Shown here: piece by piece, positions 35,601 through 44,223 of the stretch | Position numbering within the stretch: the first letter of the stretch is position 1 | Layout: every line of letters begins with the position of its first letter | From: Sphingobacterium sp. LZ7M1 | GTDB taxonomy: Bacteria; Bacteroidota; Bacteroidia; Sphingobacteriales; Sphingobacteriaceae | Direction of reading: 5' to 3' | DNA: 64,000 nt | Assembly (NCBI RefSeq): GCF_024296865.1 | Contig: NZ_CP101134.1 | Span: 2,728,001 to 2,792,000, forward strand | Position numbers and translations under genes: made by a program | The notes under the pieces: model-generated | Database searches by the model: none | Told to the model about the DNA's origin: nothing | Seen by the model: only the letters and a program-made list of their open reading frames with translations

Positions 35601-37415
35601 ATGGAAGTTAAAGCAGAAGTAAAAAGTATTAGTCGACTGAAGGACTATTTCTTCATTGTACCTGACTATCAACGTGAGTATGTTTGGAAAGCGGACAATC
35701 AAGTAGAGCAATTTTTAATAGATATAGAGAATGAATACGAACCCTTCTCTTCTCATCCTAGTAGCTATTTTATAGGCTCGATTATTATAGTAGAGAATAA
35801 GGGGAAATACGATGTAATAGACGGTCAACAGCGTTTAACGACAATTATGTTGTCTCTTTGTGCATTTCGTGATTTGTTACACACTATAGATTTAGATAGC
35901 AAACAAAAAAAATACTTAAAAAATGTAGAAGAATTACTTACTGATTTTGATTTAGAATCAGATAGAGAACAATTACGTTTGGAATTGCAATATGAAGAAA
36001 GTAGTGGTTTTTTAGGAAAATTAATCAATAATGAAGACTATACTGATGTTTACACATCTTCTGTTGAACGTATGCAAGAAGCGTACTTGAAGGTAAAAAG
36101 CTCATTTAGCCAAATCCTTGATGAAGGAACAGATAATCTATTAGATTATGTGAAATACTTTTTGACAAGAGTAGAGTTAGTTATCATAGAGTCAGAAAAT
36201 TTAAGTAGTGCACTTAAAATATTTGAAACAATAAATCAGCGAGGGGCGGGATTAAATGCAATGGATTTAGTGAAGAATTTACTCTTTGCTAAAGCTAATG
36301 AGGCTGATTTTCAAAAGATAAAACATATATGGAAAGAAATCATGTTAAATCTGCAGCAGTGTAGAGAAGACTCATCTCCATTACGTTTTTTAAGATATTT
36401 TGTCATAGCTAGATATCATAATGGTATTATTCGTGAAGATGAATTATATAGATGGTTCATCTCAAAAGAAGGTGTAGAGGCACTTAATTACGAAAAGAAT
36501 CCATTAGGTCTCGCCAAAGAGCTGAAAGCAATGTCAAAGCGATATTCTGATTTAGTAATAGCTACTGAACTCGTTAAAGATGGCGGTCAATTCCCTAATG
36601 TCACTAGCATTGGCTATGTAAATAAATATAGATCCAGACAGCATTTAATATTATTGTTGGCACTAAGTGAACAAGCCGAAAATGCATGTATCGAATACTT
36701 GGCAAAACAACTAGAAAGTTTATTCTTCTATTCAATCACGCTTAATATTCAAGCAAAGGCAAACGAAACGAATTTTACGAAGTGGGCTGTAAAATTACGT
36801 GGTAAAAAAACAGTTGACGAAATTATACCATTAGTTGACGAAGAATTTATTCCTTATTTGACAGAAAGGTTAGCAGAATTTAAAAATAGATTTAGAACCA
36901 TTTCTCATTTACACTATAGTCCATTATACAGAGAACGATATATTTTAGGAAAGCTTGAAAATACAATTCGTGACAAATGTAATTTACCATTGCAAGGAAA
37001 TGATTATATTAATAGTCTTCAAATAGAACATATTTACCCGCAAACCCCTAAGAATGAAATAATTCCAAATGAATTTACTGACCTGCAAGATTATAAATAT
37101 TTTACATATCGTCTAGGAAACACAACTTTATTAGAAGGTATGATTAACCAAGCTGTAAACAATTTTAATGATTTAGATTCAGATTGGTATGAGAAAAAGA
37201 AATCTGAATATGCAAAATCGGATCTTATATCAACAAAATTATTGGATAATAAATACTCAGTAGGAGTTCATACAGCATTAAATAGATTCAAGTCTGAAAT
37301 AAATTTTGAATTTGATTATTGGAATAAAGAAAGTATAGATAAAAAGCAAAACATTATGCTTGATTTAGCTTTCGAAACCTGGAAGATAAACGGAAAGAAT
37401 ATTAATAAGATTTAA
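35601..37415 (+). CDS. DUF262/DUF1524 protein (GmrSD-like)
   Basis: A 604-residue protein. The N-terminal DUF262 domain is ParB/sulfiredoxin-like, with VPDYQREYVWK and DGQQRLTT. The C-terminal DUF1524 HNH-type region contains IEHIYPQTPKNE and LGNTTLLEG. The same two domains make up GmrSD, a type IV restriction enzyme acting on glucosylated hydroxymethylcytosine DNA; DUF262 binds or hydrolyses nucleotides and DUF1524 cuts. Located inside the type I operon, it may extend defence to modified phage DNA. Specificity cannot be read from sequence. Confidence 0.88.
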   Translation: MEVKAEVKSISRLKDYFFIVPDYQREYVWKADNQVEQFLIDIENEYEPFSSHPSSYFIGSIIIVENKGKYDVIDGQQRLTTIMLSLCAFRDLLHTIDLDSKQKKYLKNVEELLTDFDLESDREQLRLELQYEESSGFLGKLINNEDYTDVYTSSVERMQEAYLKVKSSFSQILDEGTDNLLDYVKYFLTRVELVIIESENLSSALKIFETINQRGAGLNAMDLVKNLLFAKANEADFQKIKHIWKEIMLNLQQCREDSSPLRFLRYFVIARYHNGIIREDELYRWFISKEGVEALNYEKNPLGLAKELKAMSKRYSDLVIATELVKDGGQFPNVTSIGYVNKYRSRQHLILLLALSEQAENACIEYLAKQLESLFFYSITLNIQAKANETNFTKWAVKLRGKKTVDEIIPLVDEEFIPYLTERLAEFKNRFRTISHLHYSPLYRERYILGKLENTIRDKCNLPLQGNDYINSLQIEHIYPQTPKNEIIPNEFTDLQDYKYFTYRLGNTTLLEGMINQAVNNFNDLDSDWYEKKKSEYAKSDLISTKLLDNKYSVGVHTALNRFKSEINFEFDYWNKESIDKKQNIMLDLAFETWKINGKNINKI

Positions 37416-37445
37416 TTTTTTTTATCATATACTTATTGATTAGTC

Positions 37446-40400
37446 ATGACCTCAAAATACAACGAACAAGCATTAGAATCATCAATAGAAAAACATCTAA
37501 CAGGCTATACGGTAGAAGAGCTGAAAGAGAGGTCTTTGTCGGTAAATTCTTTTTATGAATCTGAAGGAAGCTACCTGACTGGCAAAAACTATTATATCGG
37601 GTCCCCTTTAGATTTTGATAAGCGATATGCACTTGATACTAAACGTTTTTGGGATTTCTTGGAAAAGACCCAAGCAAAGGAATTGGCTAAGTTAAAGGTG
37701 AGTAGTGATTGGAAACTGAAAATTCTGGAGCGTTTTGACCGTAAGGTAAAAAAAGATGGAGTACTAAAGCTACTGAAGAAAGGATTGGAAGTTGATAATG
37801 CCTATTTCAATTTATTTTATGAAGCGCCAAGTGCAAGTTCAGCACAATCCATTCGAGAGAATTTTGAAGTCAATCAATTTTCTATAACAAGGCAGGTTCA
37901 TTATTCATCTGTTAACCCAGGAGAAGAAATAGACATGGTGTTATTTGTGAATGGCATCCCTTTATGTACTATTGAGTTAAAAAATGAATGGACAGGTCAA
38001 ACAGCTGCTGTTCAAGGTATCAATCAATATAAGTTTGCTCGGGACCCTTCACAGCCATTGCTGCAATTTGGTCGTTGTTTAGTTCACTTCGCTGTGGATA
38101 CAGATGAGGTATTTATGACCACGAAATTGCAGGGTAAGGAAACATTCTTTTTACCTTTCAACAAGGGAAATAATTATGGAAAGGGAAATCCTGTCAATCC
38201 AAATGGACATAAAACGGCATATCTTTGGGAAGAGATTTTTAACAGGGAGCAGTTAGCACAGATTATACAGCACTATATGCTGTTAGAAGGCAAAGACAAA
38301 GACCCATTAACAAAGAAATATTATATATTCCCCCGATACCACCAATTGGATGTCGTTAGAAAACTTATTTCCGATGTACACGAAAAAGGTATTGGAGAAA
38401 CATATTTAATTCAGCACTCGGCAGGATCTGGAAAATCCAATTCAATTACATGGTCAGCTTTCCAACTGATTGAGGTGGAAAATAACGAAGGAAGGCCGAT
38501 GTTTGATTCAGTGATTGTTGTCACGGATAGGAGAATTTTGGACAGGCAATTGCGAGAAAATATTAGATCCTTTTCTGATGTCAAAAATATTGTAGCACCT
38601 GCCTTTTCCTCCACAGATCTGAAACGGTCTTTGGAGTCTGGAAAGCGAATTATTATCACGACTATCCAGAAGTTTCCTCATATTTTGGATGGCATTGACA
38701 CTATGAATGATAAACGATTTGCTATTATTATTGACGAAGCACATAGTAGTCAAGGTGGATCAGCCTCAGATAAGATGAATCAAGTTTTGGGTGCGATAGA
38801 ATCAAATGAAGAAGGTGAAGTAGATGCCCAGGACCTAATAGTTCGAGCCATGCAAGCTCGAAAAATGCGTAAAAACGCATCTTATTTTGCTTTTACTGCA
38901 ACCCCCAAAAATTCTACTTTGGAGCGTTTTGGAACTAAACAACCTGATGATACATTTAAACCTTTTCATTTATATTCGATGAAGCAGGCAATTGAGGAAG
39001 GTTTTATTTTAGATGTTATTTCCAATTACACAACCTACAAAAGCTACTATCAGCTGCATAAATCGATTGAAGATAATCCAGAGTTCAATACAAAGAAAGC
39101 TCAACGTAGATTGAAAGGTTTTGTTGAAAAAGATCCGCGAACTATCAAGGCCAAAGCACAGATCATAATAGACCATTTCATGGAAAAAGTCTTTTATAAA
39201 AAAACTCTGCATAACAAGGCTAAAGCTATGGTCGTAACACAAAGTATTGAATCGGCTATTCGATATTATAAAACACTTAAGGAATTGAATGCACAGAAGG
39301 GTTCTCCAATTAAGATTATTATCGCTTTTTCGGGAGCTAAAACTGTAGACGGTATAGAATATACCGAGGCTATAATGAATGGTTTTCCAGAATCTGACAC
39401 CAAAGACGAATTTGACAAGGACGAATATCGTATTCTGGTTGTTGCTAATAAATATTTAACAGGCTTTGACCAACCTAAGTTGACAACCATGTATGTTGAC
39501 AAGAAATTGCAGGGTGTACTCTGTGTGCAGGCTTTGTCACGGTTGAACCGATCTGCACCAAAACTAGGTAAGAAAACTGAAAATCTATTTGTATTAGATT
39601 TCTTTAATGATAGTTCAGACATTAAATCCTCATTTGATCCATTCTATACTTCTACAACCTTGAGTTCAGAAACGGATGTCAATGTTTTGCATGATCTCAA
39701 AGATGCATTAGATGAAACGAGTATATATGAATGGGGTGAAGTGGAAGATTTCAATACAAAGTTCTTCAAGAGTGTTCCTGCAGATCAGTTAAGTCCAATT
39801 ATAGATACTGCGGCTCAACGTTTTAATAAGGTTTTAGAACTAAATGAGGAAGAAAAGGCAGACATTAAAATTAAAGCTAAACATTTTGTAAAGGTGTATG
39901 GTCAATTGGCGGCCATTATCTCATTTGAGAATATGAATTGGGAGAAACTTTTCTGGTTTCTAAAGTTCTTGATTCCAAAGATGCAAGTGAAGCAACGCGA
40001 AGAAGATCTTTTGGATGAGTTACTGGAGTCTGTAGACTTATCTACTTATGGAATTGAACGTGTACGATTAAACGAAAAATTAAGTCTGGATGATTCCGAA
40101 TCGGAGTTAGATCCAACTAATTCGAATCCTAGAGGAGCACATGGAACAGATGATAAGTCTGAGCTGGATAGTATCATTCGAGAATTTAATGAACGCTGGT
40201 TTGCAAATTGGGATGCTACACCTGATGATAAGCGTTTGTTCTTTCAGACTTTTGTGGAGAAAATTCAGCAGCATCCTGATTATGAATCAAAGTATTTGAA
40301 TAACCAAGATAACTATACACGTGATATTGCTTATAATAAGATTTTAGATCAGGTTGCCTTGCAAATGCGTAAAGTACAGTTGGACTTTGCGAAGCAATGG

Positions 40401-40460
40401 CTAGATAATCATTTTAAACAGGATTTTAAATTGAGTACACAAAGAGCAATAGGGAGGTAA
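37446..40460 (+). CDS. hsdR: Type I restriction endonuclease subunit R (system 2)
   Basis: A 1004-residue HsdR. The N-terminal nuclease part contains EEIDMVLFVNGIPLCTIELKNEW with the D...ExK pattern. Motor motifs are HSAGSGKSN (Walker A, about 326-331), IDEAHSSQGG (DEAH near 430) and FTATPK. A helical C-terminus follows. Last clear member of the second RM operon, 30 bases after the DUF262 gene. Sequence differs strongly from the system 1 HsdR (DEAH instead of DECH, different length). Confidence 0.95.
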   Translation: MTSKYNEQALESSIEKHLTGYTVEELKERSLSVNSFYESEGSYLTGKNYYIGSPLDFDKRYALDTKRFWDFLEKTQAKELAKLKVSSDWKLKILERFDRKVKKDGVLKLLKKGLEVDNAYFNLFYEAPSASSAQSIRENFEVNQFSITRQVHYSSVNPGEEIDMVLFVNGIPLCTIELKNEWTGQTAAVQGINQYKFARDPSQPLLQFGRCLVHFAVDTDEVFMTTKLQGKETFFLPFNKGNNYGKGNPVNPNGHKTAYLWEEIFNREQLAQIIQHYMLLEGKDKDPLTKKYYIFPRYHQLDVVRKLISDVHEKGIGETYLIQHSAGSGKSNSITWSAFQLIEVENNEGRPMFDSVIVVTDRRILDRQLRENIRSFSDVKNIVAPAFSSTDLKRSLESGKRIIITTIQKFPHILDGIDTMNDKRFAIIIDEAHSSQGGSASDKMNQVLGAIESNEEGEVDAQDLIVRAMQARKMRKNASYFAFTATPKNSTLERFGTKQPDDTFKPFHLYSMKQAIEEGFILDVISNYTTYKSYYQLHKSIEDNPEFNTKKAQRRLKGFVEKDPRTIKAKAQIIIDHFMEKVFYKKTLHNKAKAMVVTQSIESAIRYYKTLKELNAQKGSPIKIIIAFSGAKTVDGIEYTEAIMNGFPESDTKDEFDKDEYRILVVANKYLTGFDQPKLTTMYVDKKLQGVLCVQALSRLNRSAPKLGKKTENLFVLDFFNDSSDIKSSFDPFYTSTTLSSETDVNVLHDLKDALDETSIYEWGEVEDFNTKFFKSVPADQLSPIIDTAAQRFNKVLELNEEEKADIKIKAKHFVKVYGQLAAIISFENMNWEKLFWFLKFLIPKMQVKQREEDLLDELLESVDLSTYGIERVRLNEKLSLDDSESELDPTNSNPRGAHGTDDKSELDSIIREFNERWFANWDATPDDKRLFFQTFVEKIQQHPDYESKYLNNQDNYTRDIAYNKILDQVALQMRKVQLDFAKQWLDNHFKQDFKLSTQRAIGR

Positions 40461-40577
40461 ATTTATTTTAATGAGAATATTTCTTGAACAGATTAAATTA
40501 TACACTATTTCAATAAACTTATTGATGCAATAAAATTAACTTATTCCTTTATATGATTTACAATTAATAAATAAATT

Positions 40578-41684
40578 ATGAAATTAGAAGAAATTGGGGA
40601 GATGGCACTAAGAGATTATAGACCTGTAAAATACTTTCCATTTAATAATGAAGCAGGTTCGGCTTTTATTCTTACATCTGAGCCCTTTAATTATTTAGAA
40701 GCATTTTTATCTAGTGAACTATCATCTGTAAAAAGAGATGCAAAAAAAAGAAAAGAAAATTTACGAAAGTCTATTTACTTCACAAAGCTCTCACAAGATT
40801 TTTATAATTCATCACTGACTGCAGCAATGCCTTCTAAAGGGACATTATTATATTATTCATTTATTAATTTGGTAAAGGTCTATTTAATACAAAATGGTTA
40901 TGACCTAGAGAAAAAGGTTGAACATCATGGATTAAGTTTACCTCCGAATAGTAAAGAGACATTGAAGTTGGCAAGTTTAAATGGTTCAGGTATTTCTATT
41001 TTCCATGAATTTGCAAAGACTTTAGATTGGGAAATAAGCAACAAAGACGGAGTAGATATAACTTTTAGTGATTTATTAAGAGATTTACCAGAAATTCATG
41101 AAATTTCCTATGCATTAGGTTTATTTCCAGGAACTAAGAGAAAATTTTTACCAGTAGATATTCAAATTCGTACAGATAGAACTCGGAAAAAAATTTATTT
41201 GACTTTATCTTATGAAAAAAAATTTGATAAATTGATGAATACTACAAAGTTATACAAAGGTAAATTCAATGACCTATTTGAAAAACTAGATATAATAGAT
41301 GATAACCGTTGTCATCACTTTAAATCAAAGTTAGTTCTAAAATACACTTACAATTCATCCAGGAGTTGGAAAATTTGCTATCCTAAGCTTCTTAAGAATA
41401 TCAAGGAGTTAGGAATTTTCCCAATGATTACGAGATCTGGATATAGGTTTTATTTGGACTTAGAAAATTCTAGGCTGCATAGACTAAATAGTATTTTAGG
41501 TTTTGCATTTTATTTAGGAACTGTAGCAAGGTACCGCCCAACATTAAATGAGGAAATCTTAAAGGGAGAGTACCAAGCAGCAATTAATGAAGCAATTGTC
41601 TCATGCCCCAATCAGTTTTTTTACATATTAGTTAGTTACATAACCAAACAAGTTTGTGCTATTCCAATGGCTAAAATAAATTAA
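40578..41684 (+). CDS. YaaC-like protein
   Basis: A 368-residue protein resembling the YaaC family: a conserved region around SKGTLLYYSFINLVKVYLIQNG and the following GLSLPPNSKETLKLASLNGSGISIFHEFA. YaaC is known from Bacillus but has no assigned function; similar proteins occur near defence genes. It starts 117 bases after hsdR and is followed 24 bases later by an HNH gene, suggesting a two-gene unit. AT-rich. Confidence 0.6.
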   Translation: MKLEEIGEMALRDYRPVKYFPFNNEAGSAFILTSEPFNYLEAFLSSELSSVKRDAKKRKENLRKSIYFTKLSQDFYNSSLTAAMPSKGTLLYYSFINLVKVYLIQNGYDLEKKVEHHGLSLPPNSKETLKLASLNGSGISIFHEFAKTLDWEISNKDGVDITFSDLLRDLPEIHEISYALGLFPGTKRKFLPVDIQIRTDRTRKKIYLTLSYEKKFDKLMNTTKLYKGKFNDLFEKLDIIDDNRCHHFKSKLVLKYTYNSSRSWKICYPKLLKNIKELGIFPMITRSGYRFYLDLENSRLHRLNSILGFAFYLGTVARYRPTLNEEILKGEYQAAINEAIVSCPNQFFYILVSYITKQVCAIPMAKIN

Positions 41685-41708
41685 TATAGAAACTATTTCG
41701 GTTTTTAA

Positions 41709-42602
41709 ATGATTAGAGATTTCATTAGTGATTATTTGAGTGTATTTGAAAAGAAAGATACTATTTCATGTCCTATTTGTAATGAAGAATTTAGTATTGA
41801 AAATCCATCTAATGTCCCTCAAGGATTAACTAAGGAGCATGTCCCTCCTCATTCATTAGGGGGACAAATAAGATGTTATACTTGTGTTGATTGTAATAAT
41901 AGAACTGGCTCAAGCATTGATTATGAACTATACAAGGGTATAAAATTCAATAGAAAAACTTTTTTCCAGAATCTAAATAATCAAAAATTTAGGGTACATA
42001 ACGGAAATAATGAAGTTTTTCAAGGGACAGCTACTTCTAATAAAGATGGTACTCTCCAATTGACCCACAGTAACAAAAATAATCATAAGGATAAATTGAA
42101 ATTATTTGTAAATAACCATATTAATCCAGGAAATTTACTTTATTTAAAACCCATAGTTCCAAAAATAGATATTCATTTATTTAGAGTTGGTTTATTAAAA
42201 TCTGCGTACTTATTATTATTTAGTAAAATAGGTTATAGACTGCTGAAACAAAATAACTTCAATATAATTCGAGATCAAATTATGAATCCGGCACTCAAAT
42301 TATATTATGATGAAGCTTATATGTTTGATGTTTTCAACAAAGAACAAAGAGGAATTTATTATTGTAATTTAGAAGGCCAAACAGCTGTAATTGTTGTTAT
42401 GAATTTGTTCTTGGGAAAAGAAGTGTTTACTTTTGGTGTTTTTTTCCCTGACCCTGACTCTAATCAAATTTTATTAAATTTCATCTCACACAAAATTGCT
42501 TTATTAAATTTCAAGCTATCATTAGAAAAAAGTGCCTTTTTGAATTCAATTTCTATAAAAAAGCTATGTGATCGTTTAACATTAAAGTTCACTAAACTAT
42601 AA
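41709..42602 (+). CDS. HNH endonuclease
   Basis: A 297-residue protein with an N-terminal zinc-bound HNH motif. CPICNEEF supplies the first Cys pair, LTKEHVPPHSLGG carries the EHVPP histidine, and CYTCVDCNNRTGSSID supplies the second Cys cluster and the Asn. This arrangement is typical of small HNH nucleases in defence islands. The C-terminal ~200 residues are unrecognised and may be a DNA-recognition domain. It follows the YaaC-like gene closely and may work with it. Confidence 0.75.
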   Translation: MIRDFISDYLSVFEKKDTISCPICNEEFSIENPSNVPQGLTKEHVPPHSLGGQIRCYTCVDCNNRTGSSIDYELYKGIKFNRKTFFQNLNNQKFRVHNGNNEVFQGTATSNKDGTLQLTHSNKNNHKDKLKLFVNNHINPGNLLYLKPIVPKIDIHLFRVGLLKSAYLLLFSKIGYRLLKQNNFNIIRDQIMNPALKLYYDEAYMFDVFNKEQRGIYYCNLEGQTAVIVVMNLFLGKEVFTFGVFFPDPDSNQILLNFISHKIALLNFKLSLEKSAFLNSISIKKLCDRLTLKFTKL

Positions 42603-43030
42603 AATACAACCTTGAGCAATAGATTCTTAACTATATGTCATAAACAAATATCATTAACAAACTTAAAAATACTTCTAAGCGACCTTAATTTTATTAGATT
42701 GAAATTAAAATCCAAAGAATCAATACTTGAAAATTTAGAAATGGAATATTGATTAAGAAAAATACTAACACATCTATCCTTGCTCCTAATTTAATCCTCA
42801 AAAAATCATCCTAAATCCATTACATCAGTTATATTCTTAACAATTATTGTGAACTTGCCTTTATAGATAATTTTTCAGAAAATACTATATCCGTAATATC
42901 ATTAATAGATTAATGTAAATCTATTAATAGTTAAAAATATTTAACAGTTAAAAAAGCCTAACTGGATAATTTGGCACTTATAAGATAATTTTTAAATTTA
43001 GTAAAAGCTTAGATCATCTACTGCATTTAC
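42603..43030. other. AT-rich gene-free stretch
   Basis: I see no gene. It contains an 11-bp perfect hairpin, ATTAATAGATT (42901-42911) with AATCTATTAAT (42918-42928). The mnmE core TTGTATCGG was looked for here and not found. Confidence 0.6.
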
Positions 43031-43270
43031 TCATATTTTGATACGGCCTCATATATTTTATAATATCACAGACTCCTTATTATTTCATTTTAATGAAATG
43101 CAATCTATTCCTATCCACGCTTTTGGTACTTGGAAGGATTTTCTGGACAAAGCCACTATTCCCATTATCGACAATTCCAAAACCATCCTAAATAGAAACC
43201 ACTAGAATATTTCCTTTTAACATAGTAGTCCTTCCGCCTTATCGTGTTGATAAGGTCCAGGTAGATTATC
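43031..43270 (-). pseudogene. Decayed duplicate of the 3' end of the phytase-like gene
   Basis: About 240 bases match the last 60 codons and part of the terminator of the gene at 44224-45525, in the same orientation and at roughly 85-90% identity by eye. Shared blocks include TTTCATTTTAATGAAAT, CGCTTTTGGTACTTGGAAGG and TTCCTTTTAACATAGTA. Small indels break the frame. The copy begins inside the terminator hairpin of the original (TTTGATACGGCCTC) and stops abruptly near 43270. It lies at the right edge of the AT-rich defence block. Confidence 0.85.
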
Positions 43271-43389
43271 ATTTACTTATTAATATCGAAAGAAGTTCCT
43301 ATCATTAATATATTTGTAATTATTTCCTCCAAATAAAGTAGGCACAAAAACACCTTCAAATATTCAATATTTCTTAATAACTTAAGGCT

Positions 43390-43521
43390 ATGAATAGAGC
43401 AATTGAAATATTAATTGAGAACAGAAAGTTAGTTGTAGCAATATTAATCCTATTATCAGCTTTTGCTATTTATAGATTTGGTTTTATCGTTGGTGAGTTT
43501 ATTTCGCTTATCACAAAATAA
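43390..43521 (+). CDS. Tiny single-pass membrane protein (43 aa)
   Basis: A short ORF with ATG at 43390 and TAA at 43519. It has a charged N-terminus (NRAIEILIENRK), one membrane helix (LVVAILILLSAFAIY) and the ending FIVGEFISLITK. It resembles the 35-residue ORF at 47068-47175: both have a basic pair before the helix, then YR or YK, VG, EF or KF, and a terminal IT(K/H). The similarity to a second locus supports that it is real. Function unknown. Confidence 0.5.
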   Translation: MNRAIEILIENRKLVVAILILLSAFAIYRFGFIVGEFISLITK

Positions 43522-43619
43522 ACCTATTCTTTTTGAGGGGCTTTGTATAAAGGATTCATTGATAAATAGCTTGTAATTATTATTGATGTATAAACCAATC
43601 CGATACTCAAAATGTGATC

Positions 43620-44056
43620 ATGAAGACACTAGCTATAATTTTTCTTTTTTACTCTGTTCAAAATCTTATGGACAGATTGACTCAAGTTTAATCTACAAGA
43701 AAGCAGAACACATAATTAAGTTGATTGAAAACAAGAATATTGACTCCTTAATCAGTAATAGTACTGATTCAATTAGATGCATTCTATGTAATGAGGCTGG
43801 AATAAAAAACTACATAGATTCTAAAATATTCTTTACAGAAAGGGTTCAGGAAATATTTACTCCAACATTAATTTCTAAATTAAAGTCAGCTCCTAAGTCC
43901 ATAGTCAGGCAAAGCGAACCTTATCTTTCGTATATAGTATACTATAAGATAATTGCTAAAGATGAAATTACTCCTGGTCATGAAGGCGTTGATTTTGGTA
44001 TTTGGCTTAGGTCTGATGATCTTTTAAAATTTACTGCCCTTGATAAGGTACCTTAA
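43620..44056 (+). pseudogene. Secreted hypothetical protein, frameshifted in a T-run
   Basis: The ATG at 43620 begins MKTLAIIFLF, the start of a signal peptide, but that frame soon stops. A one-base shift in the six-T run at 43645-43650 joins it to a frame open to 44056. Adding one T gives MKTLAIIFLFLLCSKSYGQ, a textbook signal peptide ending at SYGQ, followed by DSSLIYKKAEHIIKL. The remaining ~130 residues are unrecognised. The frame alternatively read from 43583 lacks a signal. Either the gene is broken or the run is a sequencing error; slippage-based switching is also possible. Confidence 0.65.
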
Positions 44057-44149
44057 ATTCATATTTGACACAAAGCATTCTTGATTGAGGGTTCAGGGTA
44101 ATAACAATTACTAGAAAAATCTTAGAACAAACCCAGTTTCCTTAATCCA

Positions 44150-44190
44150 ACAAAAATAAAAAAGCGGTATCAATTCATATTTGATACGGC
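44150..44190 (-). terminator. Terminator of the phytase-like gene
   Basis: On the minus strand, GCCGTATCAA (44190-44181) pairs with TTGATACCGC (44173-44164) with one mismatch across a 7-base loop. A T-rich tract follows (TTTTTTATTTTTG). It begins 33 bases after the stop codon. Confidence 0.75.
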
Positions 44191-44223
44191 CTCATTTATA
44201 TTATAAAAATACAGTACTCCTTC

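Noticed and set aside
42603..43580. Possible second mnmE-type attachment core closing the second defence block
   Set aside because: The core TTGTATCGG or a close variant was not found in this stretch by eye, so no second att site is claimed.
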